DNA of 41,232 bases from positions 1 through 41,232 of the IMG/VR virus record IMGVR_UViG_3300042448_001394, one strand, 5' to 3'. How positions within the stretch are numbered: the stretch's first letter is position 1; each line of letters opens with the position of its first letter. A model generated the notes under the pieces. That model saw nothing but the letters and a program-made list of their open reading frames with translations. It did no database searches and was not told where the DNA came from. The stretch is from a virus. The position numbers were made by a program, and so were the translations under genes. Below, piece by piece: positions 22,698-30,545 of this stretch.

Positions 22698-25304
22698 TTA
22701 TTTTATTTTTTTAGCAATATAATTATCAGTTGTTGTATGCGTAATTGTAAATCCAAATTCATGTAGTTTTTGTATTATTTTTTGATTACTATTTTCATCA
22801 TTAGTTTTTTCAACACACAATAATCTACATTTTTTTAATTTATTTTGTATTTCATCTATTACAATTAATTCATGCCCTTCAACGTCAATATTAATGAAAT
22901 CATAGGTATCTTTTTCTAAATCATAATATTCAACAATATCATTAAAATTGTATACTATTATTTGATTTTCTTTCCAACTCATTCCAATAAATCTTTCTTT
23001 ATTTTCAGGATGTATAGTAGATAATATTCCCTGCGGAGCATCGCTCACATCCCAGTTCAAACTTTCATGTATATTTATCACATCTGTTTTATTTGAAACA
23101 CCCGCATTAATACATTTAATATTTTTATTTTTTTTATATAAATTCTGTAATTTTAAAAAAGCAGTTTGGGTAGGTTCAACACAAACTCCATCCCATCCTA
23201 ATAATGCAAGCGCGTGTGTATTTGAAAATGTTTTACCGTCATTCGCACCAATATCTAAAAATTTATTTGTTTTTGGGTCTTCCCCATCAAAAAATGATAG
23301 AATTATTTCCTGTTCATTGTTTTGTGAAAAATCTAAAATGTCATTGTTAACTTTATTTTTAGGTTTAGCAAAGATTACTCCATGTTTAGCGTTTTTATCC
23401 GCTTTAGTTTTACGTCCCATTTCATAAATGATAATATCATATTCAAAATCATTTTTTTCAAGTTTTTCAAGTATGATATTAATTTGTCCATTGGTATTTT
23501 CATGAAACTCAATCATAAATCTATCCACCAATCCAATCTGTTCATCAGTAATTGATTCAAAAATTGGGTATTCACCACCCTCAATATCACATTTAAATAA
23601 TGATATTCTACCATAGTCATTATCTTTGTAGATATCATCAATAGTAATAGTGTCACAACTAATTAAATTGTTAAGTTGACCATATTCTCCCACATTACCG
23701 TCAAAAACATTTGACCCAATAGTTGAATTTTCTTTTGAAAATCTGAAATCAATCTTGGTATGTTCCTTGTAAACAGGGTTCATATAAATGGTTGATTTAG
23801 ATAAATCACCATCTAAATGATATTCAATACTTTCCCTTAGGTATGGATTTGCCTCAACTAAAATAACTTTTTTAGCATTTATGGTATACATGTACTTAGC
23901 GAATAACCCAACATTAGCACCAATATCAATTACAGTATCAAGATTTTCTAACTTTAAATCATCAAAACATCTATCAACAAAAAACTCATAATAGTTAATG
24001 TAATTACAATCCAAAGGTTTAAATTTAAATTCAGGTATTCTTGGGTAGAAATTAGGATTAACAATTAACTCTTGACCAAAAACTAATTCGTTTGTTTCCA
24101 CATCATAGAACTCAACTAAAAATCCTCTAAAGTTAGGATTGTCTTTGAATTTTTTAATATGAATTGGGATAGGCATTGTCCAATAAAATATTGGGTATTC
24201 CAAAGGTAAATTAAACCAATACATCGGAGCCTTTGAAGTTATGTCTCTAATACTAACATTAAAATCAAACTTTTTATTGCCGGTATAGTTAATGGTAATC
24301 TGATTATTATCACCATTAAAATCAAAACTGAAAAGAGAGTCAATACCCCCAACATTTAATACATCCATCATATTATTTACATCTTTATCTATATCTCCAG
24401 TTAAAAATGTAACTTGAGGTAGTTTATCATATTTTCCACAATACACATCCAAATTATACATCATCATAGGAATACCATATTCAATAGCCTCCTTAATGGC
24501 AATTGGATTTAATTCTTTATTATTTCTATCCCCTTTTGATGGGAACATAAACAAATCGGACGCTTCCAAAAATTCATTTACATTATCCTTTTCACCCCAA
24601 ATAATACAGTTTTCAGGTTTGTTATTCATCAGTGGTTCCCAATAACTTCTAAAGTTATCTGCCTGATTTCCAATGAAATGAAATTTAATTTTACTATTTT
24701 CTAACTTACGAGCAATTTCAAAAATGTATTTTTGATTTTTTCTTTCAGTGAATAACCCAACATTAACAACATGTTTCCACCCTTTATCGAACCCAAGTTT
24801 TTCTTGGAGCATGTTCTTTCTTTTTTCTCTGTTTTCAATAGGATACTCAATTACCTCATAAGGTATGTCAAACATTGAATACTGAATAGCATTAAACACA
24901 CTAACAAAGATAAACTTGTCAGGAAACCAAACCTTAGATGTTGGTTTAAAACTTGAATCGTGTGTGGTTTCAAATATTTTATATGGACGATTTTGTCTAT
25001 AAATTTGTCTTGTAATGTTATTGTCCATGAAAAATTCAGGGAACTCCTCCATTGATATAATGTCAGGTTGGAAATCGTTAATAACATCAATTAAAACATT
25101 CTTATCATCCCATAGAGTAATAAGATTGTCCTCACCAATCATATTTTTAATTCTGTTCTTCTGAACAACAAAATCCCAAGAATAACACCCGTATTCAACA
25201 CACTTTATAATATAATCGTCTTTAAGAAGTTGAATCTTATTCGTAGTAACCTGTGGTAGTCCCCCAGTAGATAGGTGTGGGACTATAAATAATATTTTCT
25301 TCAT
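22698..25304 (-). CDS. GT4 glycosyltransferase fused to two FkbM methyltransferases
   Basis: An 868-residue fusion. Residues 1 to ~320 are a GT-B glycosyltransferase (KKILFIVPHLSTGGLPQV; VGLFTERKNQKYIFEIARKL; FPSKGDRNNKELNP). A beta-rich linker follows. The first FkbM domain begins near DTVIDIGANVGLFAKY and has CDIEGGEYPIF; the second has FLDIGANDGKTFSN and INVDVEGHELIVI-like spacing. FkbM enzymes O-methylate sugars and polyketides. Two copies in one chain imply two methylation sites or acceptors. Start is the ATG at 25304; it heads the cassette. Confidence 0.88.
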   Translation of the reverse strand: MKKILFIVPHLSTGGLPQVTTNKIQLLKDDYIIKCVEYGCYSWDFVVQKNRIKNMIGEDNLITLWDDKNVLIDVINDFQPDIISMEEFPEFFMDNNITRQIYRQNRPYKIFETTHDSSFKPTSKVWFPDKFIFVSVFNAIQYSMFDIPYEVIEYPIENREKRKNMLQEKLGFDKGWKHVVNVGLFTERKNQKYIFEIARKLENSKIKFHFIGNQADNFRSYWEPLMNNKPENCIIWGEKDNVNEFLEASDLFMFPSKGDRNNKELNPIAIKEAIEYGIPMMMYNLDVYCGKYDKLPQVTFLTGDIDKDVNNMMDVLNVGGIDSLFSFDFNGDNNQITINYTGNKKFDFNVSIRDITSKAPMYWFNLPLEYPIFYWTMPIPIHIKKFKDNPNFRGFLVEFYDVETNELVFGQELIVNPNFYPRIPEFKFKPLDCNYINYYEFFVDRCFDDLKLENLDTVIDIGANVGLFAKYMYTINAKKVILVEANPYLRESIEYHLDGDLSKSTIYMNPVYKEHTKIDFRFSKENSTIGSNVFDGNVGEYGQLNNLISCDTITIDDIYKDNDYGRISLFKCDIEGGEYPIFESITDEQIGLVDRFMIEFHENTNGQINIILEKLEKNDFEYDIIIYEMGRKTKADKNAKHGVIFAKPKNKVNNDILDFSQNNEQEIILSFFDGEDPKTNKFLDIGANDGKTFSNTHALALLGWDGVCVEPTQTAFLKLQNLYKKNKNIKCINAGVSNKTDVINIHESLNWDVSDAPQGILSTIHPENKERFIGMSWKENQIIVYNFNDIVEYYDLEKDTYDFINIDVEGHELIVIDEIQNKLKKCRLLCVEKTNDENSNQKIIQKLHEFGFTITHTTTDNYIAKKIK

Positions 25305-25351
25305 ACCTAAAAAAAATAACAATATTTATTTCATAAATCCATAGAATATAG

Positions 25352-25359
25352 TATCTTTA
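25352..25359 (+). promoter_or_regulatory. Near-consensus Bacteroidota-type promoter, -7 box
   Basis: TATCTTTA on the plus strand differs from TAnnTTTG by the last base. It is 16 nt before the ATG of the secreted protein at 25376. Confidence 0.45.
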
Positions 25360-25375
25360 CAAAAAAATATACACA

Positions 25376-25762
25376 ATGAAAAAATTTATCTTATCAGTCT
25401 TTTTAGTTCTTTCAACACTATTATCATTCTCTCAAGAAGTAGGTTTTGCTAAAGCCGTAGAACTCTATACAGGTTATAGAGACACAAATAACGAAATCGT
25501 ATGGAACGGTTCACCAACATCCGTAGACATCCTGATTAAACTTGAGGACGACAAAGTAACCATTTTTAGTCAACAAATCCAAGTATATCGTGTAGTAACC
25601 AAACTAAGTGACGAAGATTCATATATCACTTACAGAATGTTAGATTCACAAGGTGGTAACTGTAACTTCCATATGGGGCCGTCAGAAACTCAAGGATATA
25701 TATTCATCGCAATTGAATACAACGATTACGCTTGGATGTATCTAACAGAGATAGACGAATAA
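25376..25762 (+). CDS. Secreted hypothetical protein
   Basis: A 128-residue protein with a Sec signal peptide (MKKFILSVFLVLSTLLSFSQE; cleavage expected after FSQ). The mature ~107 residues are mixed and contain a single Cys (GGNCNFHMG). No family was recognised, though it resembles small host-like secreted proteins of Bacteroidota. It stands alone on the plus strand between minus-strand genes, has a host-type promoter, and ends 2 nt from the convergent dnaJ stop, the pattern of a moron gene. Confidence 0.8.
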   Translation: MKKFILSVFLVLSTLLSFSQEVGFAKAVELYTGYRDTNNEIVWNGSPTSVDILIKLEDDKVTIFSQQIQVYRVVTKLSDEDSYITYRMLDSQGGNCNFHMGPSETQGYIFIAIEYNDYAWMYLTEIDE

Positions 25763-25764
25763 GT

Positions 25765-26685
25765 TTATCCTCTCTTGTGTTTAACAAACATCTTAACATA
25801 AAAGTCACCAAGACCTTCATTTCTGAAACCCTTACCTTTGATACGTAAGGGTTTTTGTGTATCTATAGTCTCAGGTAATTTAATATTCAAATTTCCTGAT
25901 GGATGTGGTATATCTAAATTATTTTTATTAAAGTCATCCAAAGACATCTGATAGTTATATACTAAATCATTGTTAAGTTTTTCAAAACCATTTTGTTCAA
26001 CTACTTGAACCTTTAGAATAGCATCTCCAAACATACTGTCATGCCAATCACCATAACCTGAAGCCTTAATCATTTGGCCATCACTTATACCATGGGGAAT
26101 ATTTAAATTAATGGTTTGCATTTCACTATTTTTACCTTCGCCAGCACATGAATAACAAACATTTTTAAGACTATAACCCTTACCATTACAACTATTACAA
26201 GTAACTTGGAAAATGTTTGAGAAGAATGAATTACCAAGTCTTTGAGTTATTCTACCTGAACCATTACAAGTATTACAACTATTTCTTTCACCTCCTTGTC
26301 CGCTACAACTATTACACATATTTTTACGTTGAAATCTTATGTCAATATTCTTCCCCAAGAATGAGTCAAGAGTCCCTATTTGTATATCAATAATCTTATC
26401 GGGAGCTCTCCTAACTTTTTGTCCACTCATATTTGAAAAAAAATCACCAAATGAACTGAACGGGTCACCACCCATATCACCAAAAGGATTATTTCTTGTT
26501 ATATCATAATCTTTTCTTTTTTGTTCATCACCTAATGTATCATAGGCTTCAGATATTTTTTTAAATATTTCTTCATCCCCACCTTTATCGGGGTGTGATT
26601 CAACGGCTTTTTTTCTATAAGCCTTTTTAATTTCATCCTGTGATGCCGTTTCTGTAACACCTAAAATATCGTAAAAATTTTCCAA
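25765..26685 (-). CDS. dnaJ: DnaJ (Hsp40) co-chaperone
   Basis: A 306-residue type I DnaJ. The J-domain covers residues 1-65 with HPD at 31-33. A Gly/Phe region (NPFGDMGGDPFSSFGDFF) follows. Four complete zinc repeats are present (CNSCSGQG, CNTCNGSG, CNSCNGKG, CYSCAGEG), then the substrate-binding beta domain. It is shorter than E. coli DnaJ (376) and lacks most of the dimerisation tail. The only in-frame start is TTG at 26685, since a stop codon lies three codons upstream. It probably recruits host DnaK for virion assembly or replication. Confidence 0.93.
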   Translation of the reverse strand: MENFYDILGVTETASQDEIKKAYRKKAVESHPDKGGDEEIFKKISEAYDTLGDEQKRKDYDITRNNPFGDMGGDPFSSFGDFFSNMSGQKVRRAPDKIIDIQIGTLDSFLGKNIDIRFQRKNMCNSCSGQGGERNSCNTCNGSGRITQRLGNSFFSNIFQVTCNSCNGKGYSLKNVCYSCAGEGKNSEMQTINLNIPHGISDGQMIKASGYGDWHDSMFGDAILKVQVVEQNGFEKLNNDLVYNYQMSLDDFNKNNLDIPHPSGNLNIKLPETIDTQKPLRIKGKGFRNEGLGDFYVKMFVKHKRG

Positions 26686-26723
26686 CTGTTTTTATTTTTG
26701 AAAAGTTTATTAATTTATATTCT

Positions 26724-27356
26724 ATGAACGATAAATTTCATATATACATCTTTAAGAATAATAAAAAAAAGAAAAAACTCAAATCCTTTGTGAGAGAAAA
26801 ACTAACAAAAGATTATTACGAAAATTTAATTAAAAAATCAAATGAAATAATTTTTGAAAAGAAATTTGAATCGGGTAAAGAGTGTCGTTTTCATATTGCA
26901 ATTATAACTAATAAGTTTGTTAATGGTAACATCCATTATTTAGATGAATTTGGTAGGAATATTACAATATCCCCTAAAATTGATGACACAAATTATATTC
27001 AAACTATTAAAACGTATAGAGTTGAGGAATCAATATATGACGTTAAAAATGATACCCGTATTTCAATTGATGACTTTTTTAAACAATATGTAAAAAAAGA
27101 TAAAATATATATGGTGTCACAACTTAAAAATAAATTTATACTTCAAAATGACGATGATTACAAATTATTTTCTTTAAAAAATTCTGAAGATTGTGATAGG
27201 TTATTAGAAGTATTTACAACATTACGAGATAAAGGTAATATGATAATAGTTAAAGACATTTCAACTATTCAAAGAAAATATCTGTATAACTTACTGATTG
27301 AACGGGGATTTAATAAGAAATTTTTGTATACAAGTTATACTACTTATCCAAGATAA
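26724..27356 (+). CDS. Hypothetical protein (210 aa)
   Basis: A 210-residue lysine-rich protein (MNDKFHIYIFKNNKKKKK). Its C-terminal half contains IYMVSQLKNKFILQND and STIQRKYLYNLLIERGF, a pattern I associate with phage proteins of unknown function. No motif, signal peptide or membrane helix is visible. It is divergent from dnaJ and convergent with the gene at 27340, with a 17-nt overlap of the coding ends. Confidence 0.7.
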   Translation: MNDKFHIYIFKNNKKKKKLKSFVREKLTKDYYENLIKKSNEIIFEKKFESGKECRFHIAIITNKFVNGNIHYLDEFGRNITISPKIDDTNYIQTIKTYRVEESIYDVKNDTRISIDDFFKQYVKKDKIYMVSQLKNKFILQNDDDYKLFSLKNSEDCDRLLEVFTTLRDKGNMIIVKDISTIQRKYLYNLLIERGFNKKFLYTSYTTYPR

Positions 27357-27555
27357 AAATGAAATCAGTTCCTGAAATGTCAATTTTGAATGTTTCTTTA
27401 TCATAATCACCTTCAACATTGGCAACAACATGATAATATTCTTGTTCTTTTAATTCAAATATAACACTAGCCTTACCAGTGAATATTTTTTGTGAAGAGT
27501 CAGCAATTATCGCTAATTTACCTAAAAGTTCAGTACCTTCTTTATCCTCTGCCAT
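27340..27555 (-). CDS. Small hypothetical protein (71 aa)
   Basis: A 71-residue protein with two likely beta-hairpins (FTGKASVIFELKEQEYYHVV; FKIDISGTDFIFIL). No family was recognised. It overlaps the upstream small gene by 34 nt and the convergent gene by 17 nt. Confidence 0.6.
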   Translation of the reverse strand: MAEDKEGTELLGKLAIIADSSQKIFTGKASVIFELKEQEYYHVVANVEGDYDKETFKIDISGTDFIFILDK

Positions 27556-27713
27556 AATGTTATTTTTTTTGGTTGTTTAAACAAATCATCTTTTTTTAAA
27601 TTTCTAAAAAAATCTGCAGTTTTTTCTTTTTCTATCGTTAAATCCTTATTGAGTTTATTCCTCAATGAGTTGAGAGATTCCAGTTGTTTCTGTATTTCCT
27701 TGCCTTTGTCCAT
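27522..27713 (-). CDS. Small helical basic protein (63 aa)
   Basis: A 63-residue protein from the ATG at 27713 (MDKGKEIQKQLESL). A long charged helix is followed by QPKKITLWQRIKKVLNF, an amphipathic basic tail. The start inside the previous gene (58-nt overlap) is normal for this gene cluster. Function is unknown; the basic amphipathic end could touch a membrane or nucleic acid. Confidence 0.55.
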   Translation of the reverse strand: MDKGKEIQKQLESLNSLRNKLNKDLTIEKEKTADFFRNLKKDDLFKQPKKITLWQRIKKVLNF

Positions 27714-28092
27714 TGTCAACTAAAACATTTTGTGTTAATTCAAATTTTAATTTTTTAAGATTTTCTAAATTTTCTTTATCAAAGATATTTTTAAGTTCAG
27801 AAACTCTATCTTCAAATAATTTTTCTTTAGCCTCTCTTTCTAAATTGTATCTAACAATACCTAATATATTATTTTGAATCAAGTTAAGATTATTTTCATC
27901 AAAATCAGAAACAAATGATAAATATAATTTATCCTCTAATGTTCCATTGTTTAAAAATTTATCTTCAACTATATATTTTTTTGGTATTTTCCATGTTTTA
28001 GAAAATAAAACATCAAAAACAATATAGTTTTCAAGTTTCCTTACTTGATGTAAGTACTCAAATATTGGGCTAATTTCTTTGTAAAAACTCAT
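27655..28092 (-). CDS. Hypothetical phage protein (145 aa)
   Basis: A 145-residue protein with an N-terminal domain (MSFYKEISPIFEYLHQVRKL; SKTWKIPKKYIVED) and a charged C-terminal helix (EKLFEDRVSELKNIFD; ENLKKLKFEL). I recognise the layout from other aquatic phages but know of no function. It overlaps the upstream membrane protein gene by 4 nt (ATGA). Confidence 0.7.
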   Translation of the reverse strand: MSFYKEISPIFEYLHQVRKLENYIVFDVLFSKTWKIPKKYIVEDKFLNNGTLEDKLYLSFVSDFDENNLNLIQNNILGIVRYNLEREAKEKLFEDRVSELKNIFDKENLENLKKLKFELTQNVLVDNGQRQGNTETTGISQLIEE

Positions 28093-28280
28093 ACTAAAAG
28101 TATTATATATGTAATAAAATAAGTTAATGTAAAATGTAGTAAAAAAGCTTCCCCATTACCTAACACCATCTTTTTAGGTGGTGTTTGTAATAGGGAAGTT
28201 ATAAATACTGTTGAAATTTTCAAAACATTTAAAATGCTGAATACAAAAATAAATAAAAATAAATTTTCTAAATTAATCAT
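28089..28280 (-). CDS. Small two-helix membrane protein (63 aa)
   Basis: A 63-residue protein from the ATG at 28280 (MINLENLFLFIFVF). Two hydrophobic helices (about 7-30 and 44-63) flank a short basic loop, TPPKKMVLGNG. The size and topology would fit a class II holin, but it is not next to the amidase, so this remains a possibility only. The start overlaps the histone-like gene by 8 nt. Confidence 0.6.
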   Translation of the reverse strand: MINLENLFLFIFVFSILNVLKISTVFITSLLQTPPKKMVLGNGEAFLLHFTLTYFITYIILLV

Positions 28281-28449
28281 TTTGTTTTCTTCCTTGTAAA
28301 ATTTCACCTCTAAACTGTTGAAGTATCGCTTTCAATTCTTGAGCAGTTTTTCTTGCTCTAGTACCGGCACTCTTGTTACCGCTATAAAATTTACCAGCAT
28401 CAACAGAAAGAGATTCAGTCAATTCTTTGATTTTGTCTACTGTTTCCAT
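28273..28449 (-). CDS. Histone-like (Hc1-type) protein (58 aa)
   Basis: A 58-residue basic protein from the ATG at 28449 (METVDKIKELTESLSVD). The core, KFYSGNKSAGTRARKTAQEL followed by KAILQQFRGEI, is the helix-turn-helix pattern of the short histone H1-like proteins common in Bacteroidota. These bind DNA nonspecifically. In a phage it may condense DNA or compete with host nucleoid proteins. The gene is shorter than 60 codons and easily missed. Confidence 0.75.
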   Translation of the reverse strand: METVDKIKELTESLSVDAGKFYSGNKSAGTRARKTAQELKAILQQFRGEILQGRKQND

Positions 28450-28502
28450 TTTCTTAAATATAAAATTTGTTTATTACACTATCAAGAGTAAGGATTATTT
28501 AT

Positions 28503-28976
28503 CTATTGTAAACTTAATTTCAAAGATTTATCTAATGATTTATAAATTGATGTTAATAAATCTAAATCGGATTTTGTTGGTAATTTATCAAGATTAAAAA
28601 CTTCATCAAAAAACTTATTCAAAGACATTTTAACTTCTTTAATCTTTTGTCTATAAAAAGTCTCCTCTAAAAAACTTTTTATAAAATCTTTATGGTCTCC
28701 CTTTTCACCAAAAAAGATACCCTCTTTGTTAAAATTTTCAATTGTTTTATCCCAACACCATTCAAAGTGTTTAATATTATCATCGTATGTTATGTTTATA
28801 TTAGTTTCTTGACCTTCTGGGTCACCTAAATAAGTTTTATATACTAAGGAAACTAAAGATTTAACAAAGTCTTCAAACAACTCTAATTTTTGATAACAAA
28901 TGTCATTACTATCAATCCAAAATTGTAGTTCTTCATCAGTTACTGGCTTAGATATATAAGAAAAAAAATTCTCCAT
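28503..28976 (-). CDS. Hypothetical protein (157 aa)
   Basis: A 157-residue, mostly helical and acidic protein (MENFFSYISKPVTDEEL). Central residues include INITYDDNIKHFEWCWD. No family was recognised. Its start codon lies in the 3' arm of a perfect hairpin that, with the following T run, looks like an intrinsic terminator of the upstream gene. Expression may therefore depend on read-through or on opening that structure. Confidence 0.7.
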   Translation of the reverse strand: MENFFSYISKPVTDEELQFWIDSNDICYQKLELFEDFVKSLVSLVYKTYLGDPEGQETNINITYDDNIKHFEWCWDKTIENFNKEGIFFGEKGDHKDFIKSFLEETFYRQKIKEVKMSLNKFFDEVFNLDKLPTKSDLDLLTSIYKSLDKSLKLSLQ

Positions 28977-28992
28977 AGTTATATGGAGAATT
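28961..28992 (-). terminator. Terminator-like hairpin containing a start codon
   Basis: On the minus strand an 11-bp perfect stem (arms 28992-28982 and 28977-28967, 4-nt loop) is followed by six further T. It ends the gene that stops at 29021. The 3' arm contains the ATG and codons 2-3 of the next gene, and the T run encodes Phe-Phe. Confidence 0.7.
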
Positions 28993-29020
28993 ATAAATTA
29001 AAATATTTTAAAGTAACTAA

Positions 29021-30514
29021 TTATTTTTTATACTGATAACCAATTAACTTTTTCATACTTTCCATTTCTTCGTTTAACAACTTACTTGATTCATTTTCAG
29101 TTGACTCACCAAGGTTATTTAAAATTTTATCAGCCTTTTGGATTGACGAGGTTTTTGAACCTTTTCTCTTTAAACCACCTTTTTGAGTTGTTTCACCAGC
29201 AATATCAACAGGTTGTGATTGTCTTTTATATGACGCTTCAGCTTGTTCTGCCCCATATAAATTTTCTTCAAAATTTTTGTACATTCTTTCACCTGTCTTT
29301 GTCGGTACAACATTACCTAATGGATTACCATCTTTATCAACTTGAGCGTTTCCAGTCTTAGAATGACCTTTAAGATTCATTTCAATCCACTCATCATTTG
29401 GTTTTACTTCATCATATCTAAGGTTTGTTTGACCAGGGTAAGCAAATGCGTCAACATATTCATCAACATATTCTGATGGAACATATGCTTTCTTGTCCAT
29501 TTTCTTAATCTCACCGTTACCCTTTGGGAACATTACAGGATTAGATTCAAACTTACCTTTAGAACCATCCTTAACATAATCCGCCATTTTTTTGAACGAC
29601 TCTTTATTAGCCCTTAAGTTTTCATTTTTTTCTCTTTTAGAAACTCTATCATATTGAACCATTCCTGCAGATTTACCTGTCTTCTTAAGGTTGTCTTTGG
29701 TTTTTTCTTCAAGAACTAATTCTTCAATCATGTCAATTAATTCAGATTCTGCTAAGTCAAGGAAATCACCATCACCCATCTTAATTCTATAATTAATCGG
29801 TTCTTCATTACCTGAAACAAAATCAACTTCTTGGTCAATTTCTTCAGGGTAATTTCTCATATACTTTTTCTTTAAAGATTGAACTCTTGGATTTTCATCA
29901 TCAGATAGATTTATATCTTCAAAATCATCATGTCCCATACCTAATCCCATACCACCTAAATCTTCAGTCACTTCAAATTCTTTACCATCAACTTTAAAAG
30001 ATTTTTTACCTTCTTTTTTAGCCTTCGATAAAGCTCCAGTAAAAGCGTTTCCTTCTTCTACTTCTTCTTCCATTTTTTGTAATTTTAAAAAATCCGCTTT
30101 AGTCAGTTTACCTTTAGGTTCTGCAACATCTAATTTTTTTTGACCACCATGCAGTCTTTCAGTTGTTTCACTTCTTACATCTTTAGAATCTAACGCTAAT
30201 GCTAAATCAGTGTCTTGGTCTTCTTTAATTCTTTTTTTCATGTTTGCTATTTGTTTTTCTCCAAAGGCAGTTTCACTACCTCTTTTATTTCTTTTAAAAT
30301 GAAATGGTCCGTGTGACGAATTTTTACCCCTTCTCATAAACGTATAATCCTCGTCATCGTCGTCAAAACCATAATCAATACCAACCTCTAAATCATACTT
30401 ATCAACATCTTCATTTGATTCAATTTTTTTGTTAATAGTACTAGTAATTTCGTTAGCCCTTTCAGTTAAACTTTCATTAACTAAACTTTTTATTATTTCA
30501 TCAAATTTTGACAT
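29021..30514 (-). CDS. Putative virion-associated protein with possible leader (497 aa)
   Basis: A 497-residue charged protein of low complexity. The N-terminus MSKFDEIIKSLVNESLTERA is a helix with LTE at residues 16-18, like the other [LI]xE leaders. Further visible parts are FHFKRNKRGSETAFGEKQI, repeated acidic segments and KKAYVPSEYVDEYVDAF. No domain was recognised. The TATTTAT motif and leader place it with the likely late, head-associated proteins. It is followed by the hairpin at 28961-28992. Confidence 0.7.
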   Translation of the reverse strand: MSKFDEIIKSLVNESLTERANEITSTINKKIESNEDVDKYDLEVGIDYGFDDDDEDYTFMRRGKNSSHGPFHFKRNKRGSETAFGEKQIANMKKRIKEDQDTDLALALDSKDVRSETTERLHGGQKKLDVAEPKGKLTKADFLKLQKMEEEVEEGNAFTGALSKAKKEGKKSFKVDGKEFEVTEDLGGMGLGMGHDDFEDINLSDDENPRVQSLKKKYMRNYPEEIDQEVDFVSGNEEPINYRIKMGDGDFLDLAESELIDMIEELVLEEKTKDNLKKTGKSAGMVQYDRVSKREKNENLRANKESFKKMADYVKDGSKGKFESNPVMFPKGNGEIKKMDKKAYVPSEYVDEYVDAFAYPGQTNLRYDEVKPNDEWIEMNLKGHSKTGNAQVDKDGNPLGNVVPTKTGERMYKNFEENLYGAEQAEASYKRQSQPVDIAGETTQKGGLKRKGSKTSSIQKADKILNNLGESTENESSKLLNEEMESMKKLIGYQYKK

Positions 30515-30528
30515 TTATGTTTTTATAT

Positions 30529-30535
30529 ATAAATA
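30529..30535 (-). promoter_or_regulatory. TATTTAT late-promoter-like motif
   Basis: TATTTAT on the minus strand in the context GTATTTATATATAAAAAC, 14 nt before the ATG at 30514. Confidence 0.45.
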
Positions 30536-30545
30536 CTTAATTAAT

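Noticed and set aside
28089-28280. Calling the 63-residue two-helix membrane protein a holin.
   Set aside because: Topology alone is weak evidence, and the gene is over 4 kb from the amidase, in a cluster with a histone-like gene.
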